7,268 nt of DNA. It comes from JBBDST01 sp040904765. Lineage in GTDB: Bacteria; Actinomycetota; Nitriliruptoria; Nitriliruptorales; Nitriliruptoraceae. How positions within the stretch are numbered: the first letter of the stretch is position 1; each line of letters opens with the position of its first letter. Below the pieces are notes generated by a model. It was not told where the DNA came from and made no database searches. It saw nothing but the letters and a program-made list of their open reading frames with translations. Shown one piece after another: positions 1-5,113 of this stretch. The stretch covers positions 1 to 7,268 of the forward strand of contig JBBDST010000025.1 in assembly GCA_040904765.1 (NCBI GenBank), in the 5' to 3' direction. Position numbers and translations under genes: made by a program.

Positions 1-2
1 GG

Positions 3-3000
3 GAGTGCTACTGCGGCAAGTACAAGCGCGTGCGCTTCAAGGGCATCATCTGCGAACGCTGTGGTGTTGAAGTCACCCGTTCGAAGGTGCGTCGTGAGCG
101 GATGGGCCACATCGAGCTTGCGGCCCCTGTGACCCACATCTGGTATCTCAAAGGCGTACCTTCGCGCCTTGGCTATCTGCTTGATATGTCGCCGAAAGAT
201 CTCGAAAAGATCATCTACTTCGCGGCGTATGTGATTACAAGCGTGGATGAGGACAAGCGTCATGAAGCGCTGAGCGAGCTTGAGAGTGAACTGCGCGCCG
301 AATGCCAAGAGATCGAAAAATTTCTCGAGATGGACCGTCAAGAACTGCTGGCGGAGCTTGAAGCATCGCTGTCGGAACTTGAAGCTGAAGGCGCCAAGCC
401 TGAGATTGTCAAGAAAGAACGTAAAGAGATCGAAAAGCAGCTCAAGACCGTGTCGGTTAGGGCTTCCAACGAAATCGAACACCTACAGAAGGTGTTCACC
501 ACGTTTAAACGGCTCTCAACGAAGCAACTGATTCAAGAAGAACTGGTGTACCGCGATATGCGTGACCGGTACGGCGAGTTCTTCTCTGGCGGCATGGGCG
601 CAGAAGCAGTCCGTGACTTGCTTGACGCGATCGACCTTGAGCACGAATCGGTCGAACTTCGCAGCATGATCGTTGAAGCCAAGGGCCAGAAAAAGCAGCG
701 TGCAACCAAGCGGTTGAAGGTTGTCGAAGCGCTCCGCGCAACCAAAAATCGTCCTGGTGCGATGGTGCTCGAAGCCGTGCCAGTCATTCCACCGGACCTG
801 CGCCCGATGGTGCAGCTCGATGGTGGCCGGTTTGCAACCTCTGACCTCAACGACCTGTACCGGCGTGTCATTAACCGCAACAACCGGCTGAAACGGCTTT
901 TGGATCTTGGGGCTCCCGAGATCATCGTGAACAACGAAAAGCGCATGTTGCAGGAAGCGGTTGACGCGTTGTTTGACAACGGACGTCGTGGCCGTCCAGT
1001 TACCGGCCCTGGCAACCGTCCGCTGAAGTCACTGTCTGACATGCTCAAAGGCAAGCAGGGGCGTTTCCGTCAGAACCTTCTCGGCAAGCGTGTTGACTAC
1101 TCCGGGCGTTCCGTGATCGTTGTGGGTCCGTCACTACGGATGCATCAGTGTGGCCTTCCTAAGCAGATGGCGCTTGAACTGTTCAAGCCGTTTGTTATGA
1201 AGCGCCTGGTTGACCTCAACTATGCGCAAAACATCAAGTCGGCCAAACGCATGGTGGAGCGTCAGCGCAACCAGGTATGGGACGTTCTCGAAGAAGTCAT
1301 CGCCGACCATCCGGTGATGCTAAACCGTGCGCCGACACTTCACCGCCTGGGTATCCAAGCCTTCATGCCGACGTTGGTTGAAGGAAAAGCCATCCAGCTC
1401 CATCCGCTGGTCTGTACCGCGTTCAACGCAGACTTCGACGGTGACCAGATGGCCGTCCACCTGCCGTTGTCTGCGGAAGCACAGGCCGAAGCGCGCCTGC
1501 TGATGCTGGCACCGCACAACATTTTGTCGCCCGCTACAGGGCGTCCGATTGCCTCGCCGACCCAAGACATGGTGCTTGGTATCTACTGGCTCACCTTTAC
1601 AACGTCAGACACGTCGCGCGATCGTGATTGTGCAGGTTTGTCGATCTACGGCTCTCTTGGCGAAGTCGAGCGTGCGCTAGATAGCAGGCAACTTCACATG
1701 CAAGACGCCATCGTGTTGCGTCTTGAGGCAGGCAAACAGCTCAACATTGACGATCGTCCGGCCGAACTGCGAAGTGACGATGAGGCGTGGGAAGAACTCC
1801 GCGCCAGCGGTACCCGTGCCAAGATCGTCACGACCCCAGGGCGGGCAATCTTCAACGAAGCATTGCCAACGGAGTTCCCCTATGTGAACACGGTTGTGAC
1901 TAAGAGTTTTGCCGGCGACATCGTCAACCAGTGTGCTGATGCCTTCCCACGTTGGCAGGTGATTGAAGTCTTGGACGCCGTTAAAGACCTCGGCTACCGC
2001 TTTGCCACCCGGGCAGGAATCACTGTTGCTGTCTCTGACGTGGAAACACCAGCAATTAAAGCTGATGTATTGAAAGCGTCCGAGGCGCGGGCGGAAAAGA
2101 TTGAAAAGCAGTACATCCGCGGTGTAATCACCGACAGTGAGCGTCGTCAGGAATTGATCGAGATTTGGACTGAAGCTACGGCTGAGGTCTCGGAGGCAAT
2201 GGAGAAGAACTTCTCTGAAGAGAACCCATTCTTCATTATGGCGAACTCGGGTGCACGTGGAAACATGACCCAGTTGCGTCAGATCGCTGCTATGCGTGGT
2301 CTGGTTGCAAACCCGAAGGGTGAAATCATTCCGCGGCCGATCAAGTCGAACTTCCGTGAGGGACTCTCCGTGTTGGAGTACTTCATTTCGACCCACGGCG
2401 CACGTAAAGGTCTTGCTGACACAGCGCTGCGTACCGCCGACTCGGGTTACCTGACACGTCGACTCGTTGACGTTTCGCAGGACCTGATCGTCCGTGAAGA
2501 AGACTGTGGTACCGAACGTGGGCTTGAAGCCATTGTCGGTGAGCACGACTCGCAGTCGCTGTACGGCCGGATTTTGGCTCAAGACGTGTACTTCCCGGGC
2601 ACAAGCGATGTGCTTGTGCCCAAGGGCACGTTGATTGTTGACACCGAAATTCGCCGCTTGCGTTCCGCGATGCTTAAAGGTCTGCACCCTGAGACCGGCG
2701 AGCCGCTGAAGAAAGTGGCCGATCAAGATGATCGCCGCGTTCGCATTCGTTCTGTGTTGGCGTGTGACACCCCGATTGGTGTGTGTCGCTCCTGCTACGG
2801 CGAGCTGCTCGCAAACGGCACGATGGTTGAGTTTGGCGAAGCCGTAGGCATTGTTGCTGCACAGTCGATTGGTGAACCAGGTACCCAGCTGACCATGCGT
2901 ACCTTCCACACCGGTGGTGTCGCATCAGCCGATGACATCACACAGGGTTTGCCACGTATCGTCGAGCTGTTTGAGGCTCGTTCACCACGTGGTAAAGGTG

Positions 3001-3815
3001 AGATTGCGCAGATTGCCGGTCGGGTCGAGATTGAAGACCTTGACGGAACGCGTTTCTTGCGAATTCACGGTACGCGCGATCAGATTGATGAGCATGAACT
3101 GCCGCGCGGTGCACGTCTATTCCGCTCTGACGATCTGAGCATTGAGATCGCTGATGGTGTCATGGTAGATGTCGGTCAGCAGCTCACCGTTGGTGTGATC
3201 GATCCGCACGAGTTGCTTGACGTGCTGGGGGTACGTGTCGCACAGCTGCACTTGGTGAAAGAGGTGCAAGACGTCTATCGCTCTCAGGGTGTACCGATCC
3301 ACGACAAGCACGTTGAACTTATCGTTCGACAAATGTTCCGTCGGGTTCATGTTGTCGATGCGGGAGAAACACGTTTCTTGCCTGGTGACACGATCGACCG
3401 GATTCGTTTCGGTCAAGAAAACGACCGAGTATTGGCAGAAGGTGGGCAGCCAGCAGCGGCACGACCAATGCTGATGGGTATTACCAAGGCGTCCCTTGCG
3501 ACCGATTCGTGGCTATCTGCCGCGTCGTTCCAAGAGACCACTCGCGTGCTGACTGAAGCCGCACTTGAGTCGTCATCGGATCCGTTGGTCGGGTTGAAAG
3601 AAAACGTGATCATCGGCAAGTTGATTCCTGCCGGTACCGGTGTTCGTCGCTATCGAGACGTATCTGTCGGGCATACAGAACTGCCTGAGCAGGCTCTGCC
3701 GGCCGATATCGCCGAGTTTTTGGCATCATCAGGTTCCTATGATGGTGGCGGATCTTGGGGTTTTGACGCTGGTTGGGGTTATGCGGACGGCTCGCGCGAC
3801 GCAACAGTCGAATAA
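3..3815 (+). CDS. rpoC: DNA-directed RNA polymerase subunit beta' (5'-truncated by window edge)
   Basis: This is the largest catalytic subunit of RNA polymerase. The reading frame is open to the window edge, so the GTG at position 30 is internal; 1270 residues are visible and about 58 are missing. Counting the first visible residue as 1, the zinc-ribbon cysteines are 2, 4, 17 and 20. An actinobacterial-type charged coiled coil lies at about 73-160. The clamp helices that bind sigma are at about 286-330. The NADFDGD motif with the three Mg-binding aspartates is at 475-481, and the bridge helix at about 794-828. The second zinc site is C835, C921, C928 and C931. The trigger loop contains M965 and H969, matching E. 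coli M932 and H936, and lacks the large gammaproteobacterial insertion. The protein ends in a Gly/aromatic-rich tail. No frameshift or internal stop is present. rpoB is expected just upstream. A terminator follows, separating it from rpsL. The identification is essentially certain. Confidence 0.99.
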   Translation, partial: ECYCGKYKRVRFKGIICERCGVEVTRSKVRRERMGHIELAAPVTHIWYLKGVPSRLGYLLDMSPKDLEKIIYFAAYVITSVDEDKRHEALSELESELRAECQEIEKFLEMDRQELLAELEASLSELEAEGAKPEIVKKERKEIEKQLKTVSVRASNEIEHLQKVFTTFKRLSTKQLIQEELVYRDMRDRYGEFFSGGMGAEAVRDLLDAIDLEHESVELRSMIVEAKGQKKQRATKRLKVVEALRATKNRPGAMVLEAVPVIPPDLRPMVQLDGGRFATSDLNDLYRRVINRNNRLKRLLDLGAPEIIVNNEKRMLQEAVDALFDNGRRGRPVTGPGNRPLKSLSDMLKGKQGRFRQNLLGKRVDYSGRSVIVVGPSLRMHQCGLPKQMALELFKPFVMKRLVDLNYAQNIKSAKRMVERQRNQVWDVLEEVIADHPVMLNRAPTLHRLGIQAFMPTLVEGKAIQLHPLVCTAFNADFDGDQMAVHLPLSAEAQAEARLLMLAPHNILSPATGRPIASPTQDMVLGIYWLTFTTSDTSRDRDCAGLSIYGSLGEVERALDSRQLHMQDAIVLRLEAGKQLNIDDRPAELRSDDEAWEELRASGTRAKIVTTPGRAIFNEALPTEFPYVNTVVTKSFAGDIVNQCADAFPRWQVIEVLDAVKDLGYRFATRAGITVAVSDVETPAIKADVLKASEARAEKIEKQYIRGVITDSERRQELIEIWTEATAEVSEAMEKNFSEENPFFIMANSGARGNMTQLRQIAAMRGLVANPKGEIIPRPIKSNFREGLSVLEYFISTHGARKGLADTALRTADSGYLTRRLVDVSQDLIVREEDCGTERGLEAIVGEHDSQSLYGRILAQDVYFPGTSDVLVPKGTLIVDTEIRRLRSAMLKGLHPETGEPLKKVADQDDRRVRIRSVLACDTPIGVCRSCYGELLANGTMVEFGEAVGIVAAQSIGEPGTQLTMRTFHTGGVASADDITQGLPRIVELFEARSPRGKGEIAQIAGRVEIEDLDGTRFLRIHGTRDQIDEHELPRGARLFRSDDLSIEIADGVMVDVGQQLTVGVIDPHELLDVLGVRVAQLHLVKEVQDVYRSQGVPIHDKHVELIVRQMFRRVHVVDAGETRFLPGDTIDRIRFGQENDRVLAEGGQPAAARPMLMGITKASLATDSWLSAASFQETTRVLTEAALESSSDPLVGLKENVIIGKLIPAGTGVRRYRDVSVGHTELPEQALPADIAEFLASSGSYDGGGSWGFDAGWGYADGSRDATVE

Positions 3816-3830
3816 GACATAAGTAGCACC

Positions 3831-3870
3831 GTGGGGATGGATGGCTGATTGGCTGCCATCCCCACATTTT
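3831..3870 (+). terminator. Rho-independent terminator after rpoC
   Basis: A perfect 10-bp GC-rich inverted repeat, GTGGGGATGG at 3831-3840 and CCATCCCCAC at 3856-3865, encloses a 15-base loop and is followed by ATTTT. It starts 15 bases after the rpoC stop. A second register is possible (GGATGGC at 3839-3845 with GCCATCC at 3855-3861, 9-base loop), so the hairpin can refold while forming. The T-run is only four bases, so termination may be partial. The position between rpoC and rpsL fits the end of the rpoBC transcript. Confidence 0.8.
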
Positions 3871-3914
3871 CCCATTGGTTCTCAGTCAGATGCAAGGGTG
3901 TACAGGCTCAGCAG

Positions 3915-3944
3915 TTGACACGTTGTCGCCCGCACGGGTACTCT
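3915..3944 (+). promoter_or_regulatory. Probable housekeeping-sigma promoter for rpsL-rpsG-fusA
   Basis: A perfect -35 hexamer TTGACA (3915-3920) is followed after 18 bases by TACTCT (3939-3944), which fits the relaxed actinobacterial -10 pattern TAnnnT. It lies downstream of the rpoC terminator and on the strand of rpsL, where a strong promoter for the str operon is expected. Transcription would start near 3951, giving a leader of about 275 bases before rpsL. The hexamers are seen directly; promoter activity is inferred. Confidence 0.65.
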
Positions 3945-4055
3945 TCGTGTTCACGCCGCGGCTGTGAAGTCGTGGTGTTTCGCTTGAGTCCTGTGCCGCT
4001 TGTCGATACTGCGGATAATGCTTTTGATAGTGACCACAGCTGAAGTGACATAAAG

Positions 4056-4088
4056 CGAAACGCCCGGGCCCGTGGCTCGATAGTTTCG
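4056..4088 (+). promoter_or_regulatory. Leader hairpin 1 (inverted repeat)
   Basis: CGAAAC at 4056-4061 is complementary to GTTTCG at 4083-4088. The adjoining GCC at 4062-4064 can extend the stem by pairing with GGC at 4074-4076, leaving six unpaired bases on the 3' side. The apex contains the self-complementary CGGGCCCG (4065-4072). It lies inside the predicted rpsL leader and is separated from the next hairpin by a single base. Folding is inferred by hand pairing only. Confidence 0.4.
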
Positions 4089-4089
4089 T

Positions 4090-4139
4090 TGCAGCATCCC
4101 ATATTTCGGCCTTCACAGGTAACGACAGGGATTGCTGCA
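4090..4139 (+). promoter_or_regulatory. Leader hairpin 2, eleven pairs with one bulge
   Basis: TGCAGCA (4090-4096) pairs with TGCTGCA (4133-4139), and TCCC (4097-4100) pairs with GGGA (4128-4131), with a single bulged T at 4132. The 27-base interior can form a small inner stem, CCT (4110-4112) with AGG (4117-4119). This is the most substantial inverted repeat in the leader. Its 3' arm contains both the Shine-Dalgarno-like GGGA and the first base of the ATG of the short ORF at 4139-4180, so folding would hide that start. The complementarity is visible; a regulatory role is inferred. Confidence 0.5.
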
Positions 4140-4180
4140 TGACCAACAATGACCGAATGCGAGCGCAGCTCGCGCACTGA
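4139..4180 (+). CDS. Possible short upstream ORF (13 codons) in the rpsL leader
   Basis: An ATG at 4139 opens a 13-residue frame (MTNNDRMRAQLAH) that ends with TGA at 4178-4180, 45 bases before the rpsL start. An AGGGA (4127-4131) lies seven bases upstream as a weak ribosome binding site. No run of a single amino acid is present, so it does not look like a classical amino-acid attenuator peptide. Its stop falls inside the alternating hairpin segments, so translation could influence which of them forms. I recognise no family. A chance ORF of this length is quite possible. Confidence 0.25.
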   Translation: MTNNDRMRAQLAH

Positions 4181-4204
4181 CGTGCGATTGATTGCACGCG
4201 GTGC
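4159..4204 (+). promoter_or_regulatory. Leader hairpin 3 and mutually exclusive GCAC/GTGC hairpins
   Basis: GCGAGC (4159-4164) and GCTCGC (4168-4173) form a perfect 6-bp stem with a three-base loop. It is followed by GCAC (4174-4177), GTGC (4182-4185), GCAC (4194-4197) and GTGC (4201-4204). Neighbouring segments can pair as 1:2, 2:3 or 3:4. The 1:2 and 2:3 stems each extend to five pairs: CGCAC/GTGCG and CGTGC/GCACG. The last segment ends seven bases before the rpsL Shine-Dalgarno. The layout resembles switching leader RNAs, but the stems are short and the sequence is GC-rich, so chance is a real alternative. Confidence 0.35.
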
Positions 4205-4211
4205 CAAAAAC

Positions 4212-4217
4212 GGAGAT
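4212..4217 (+). promoter_or_regulatory. Ribosome binding site of rpsL
   Basis: GGAGAT at 4212-4217 lies eight bases before the ATG at 4226. It supports that start, which also gives the canonical S12 N-terminus MPTIQQL. Confidence 0.85.
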
Positions 4218-4225
4218 CAGTACGT

Positions 4226-4597
4226 ATGCCCACCATCCAGCAACTGGTGCGTAAGGGCCGTCGTGATAAGACCAAGAAGAACACGACTCTCGCGCTGAAG
4301 GGTTCCCCACAGCGTCGTGGTGTGTGTACTCGCGTCTACACCACAACGCCGAAGAAGCCGAACTCTGCACTCCGTAAGGTGTGTCGTGTCCGGTTGACCT
4401 CAGGTGTTGAGGTGACGGCTTACATCCCTGGTGAAGGGCACAACCTCCAAGAGCACTCGATTGTGCTTGTTCGTGGCGGTCGTGTGAAGGACCTGCCGGG
4501 TGTGCGTTACAAGGTCATCCGTGGAACGCTCGATGCTGCACCAGTGCGTGACCGTAAGCAGTCACGTTCACGCTATGGCGTGAAGAAGGAGGGCTGA
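4226..4597 (+). CDS. rpsL: 30S ribosomal protein S12
   Basis: S12 sits at the decoding centre of the small subunit, contacts 16S rRNA near the A site and influences accuracy of tRNA selection. The product is 123 residues, the normal bacterial length, and begins MPTIQQLVRKGRRDK. The conserved TPKKPNSALRK segment (41-51) and the loop with GGRVKDLPGVRYK (84-96) are intact. Lysines K43 (codon at 4352) and K88 (codon at 4487), the usual sites of streptomycin-resistance substitutions, have the wild-type residue. D89, the residue that is methylthiolated in E. coli S12, is present. It is the first gene of the str operon here, one base before rpsG, and its last codons contain the rpsG ribosome binding site. 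Confidence 0.99.
   Translation: MPTIQQLVRKGRRDKTKKNTTLALKGSPQRRGVCTRVYTTTPKKPNSALRKVCRVRLTSGVEVTAYIPGEGHNLQEHSIVLVRGGRVKDLPGVRYKVIRGTLDAAPVRDRKQSRSRYGVKKEG
4586..4592 (+). promoter_or_regulatory. Ribosome binding site of rpsG, inside rpsL
   Basis: A full AAGGAGG at 4586-4592 lies within the last codons of rpsL, six bases before the rpsG ATG at 4599. The rpsL stop TGA (4595-4597) is one base from the start codon, so ribosomes finishing S12 can reinitiate directly on rpsG. This supports translational coupling. Confidence 0.9.
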
Positions 4598-4598
4598 T

Positions 4599-5072
4599 AT
4601 GCCACGCAAAGGTTCCCCAGGTCGGCGCAAAGTTGTCGCAGACGCAAAATACTCGTCACCGCTGGTAACTCAGCTCATCAACCGGGTGATGCTCGATGGC
4701 AAACGGTCATTGGCCGAGCGCATCGTGTATGACGCGCTTGAATCAATCTCTGAGCGCACCCAGGGCGGCGATCCGATCAGTGTTCTCAAGCGTGCGATTG
4801 ACAACGTCCGCCCACAACTTGAAGTGAAATCCCGCCGTGTTGGTGGCGCGACTTACCAGGTCCCGATCGAAGTTCGGCCGGGCCGCTCCACGACGCTGGC
4901 ACTGCGCTGGATCATTGCATACGCACGTATCCGCCGGGAGCACACCATGGGCGGACGCCTTGCCGGCGAACTGCTTGATGCCTCAAACGGTGTCGGTGCG
5001 GCAGTGAAGCGTCGCGAAGACACGCACAAGATGGCTGAAGCAAACCGTGCATTCGCGCACTACCGCTGGTAA
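4599..5072 (+). CDS. rpsG: 30S ribosomal protein S7
   Basis: S7 is a primary binder of the 3' major domain of 16S rRNA. It nucleates assembly of the 30S head and lines the E-site/mRNA exit area. The product is 157 residues, close to the usual 156 of the short form, starting MPRKGSPGRRK and ending in the typical AFAHYRW without the longer C-terminal tail of some E. coli strains. The basic N-terminal arm, the segment RRVGGATYQVPIEVRP forming the beta-ribbon at about 79-94, and the conserved KMAEANRAFAHYRW end are all present. The stop at 5070-5072 is followed by 41 bases before fusA. In E. coli, S7 represses its operon by binding the gap between rpsL and rpsG, which is absent here. Confidence 0.99.
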   Translation: MPRKGSPGRRKVVADAKYSSPLVTQLINRVMLDGKRSLAERIVYDALESISERTQGGDPISVLKRAIDNVRPQLEVKSRRVGGATYQVPIEVRPGRSTTLALRWIIAYARIRREHTMGGRLAGELLDASNGVGAAVKRREDTHKMAEANRAFAHYRW

Positions 5073-5098
5073 CGCGTAAACACACTTCAACTTTGGAT

Positions 5099-5103
5099 GA
5101 GGA
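5099..5103 (+). promoter_or_regulatory. Ribosome binding site of fusA (decides the start)
   Basis: GAGGA at 5099-5103 lies ten bases before the ATG at 5114. An in-frame TTG at 5093 would add seven residues but would place this site inside the gene. The ATG gives the usual EF-G N-terminus, so 5114 is preferred. Confidence 0.75.
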
Positions 5104-5113
5104 AGTAATAACC

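Larger units (their letters stand above)
3816..4225 (+). other. rpoC-rpsL intergenic region with terminator, promoter and structured leader
   Basis: This 410-base gap contains no convincing protein gene of normal size. From left to right it holds the rpoC terminator (3831-3870), a short spacer with nothing recognisable (3871-3914), a sigma-A-type promoter (3915-3944), a small inverted repeat at the predicted transcript start (TTCAC at 3950-3954 with GTGAA at 3964-3968), a featureless stretch to about 4055, a series of hairpins (4056-4204), a possible short upstream ORF (4139-4180) and the rpsL ribosome binding site. Open frames crossing it on the minus strand run into the start of rpsL and look like chance frames. 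Confidence 0.85.

Noticed and set aside
1677..2909. Long minus-strand open frame (410 codons) opposite rpoC
   Set aside because: It is entirely antisense to highly conserved rpoC sequence, its translation has no recognisable family and a Thr/Asn/His/Arg-rich composition typical of shadow frames, and no ribosome binding site or promoter supports it.
4014..4019. GATAAT as the -10 of a second rpsL promoter
   Set aside because: No acceptable -35 at 16-19 bases; the nearest TTGAGT is 24 bases upstream and the TG upstream is one base off the extended -10 position.
3849..4043. Plus-strand open frame of 64 codons in the rpoC-rpsL gap
   Set aside because: It starts inside the terminator hairpin, runs across the probable rpsL promoter and has no ribosome binding site.
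3886..4284. Minus-strand open frame crossing the rpoC-rpsL gap into rpsL
   Set aside because: It would run through the leader hairpins and overlap the conserved start of rpsL; the translation is low in hydrophobic structure and resembles no protein.
4149..4298. Second ATG frame in the leader, overlapping rpsL out of frame (49 codons)
   Set aside because: No ribosome binding site upstream, and it overlaps 73 bases of conserved rpsL in another frame.
4226..4597. Streptomycin-resistance allele of rpsL
   Set aside because: K43 and K88 both carry the wild-type lysine.
5093..5113. TTG at 5093 as the fusA start
   Set aside because: It would put the GAGGA ribosome binding site inside the gene, and the added residues are not part of the usual EF-G N-terminus.
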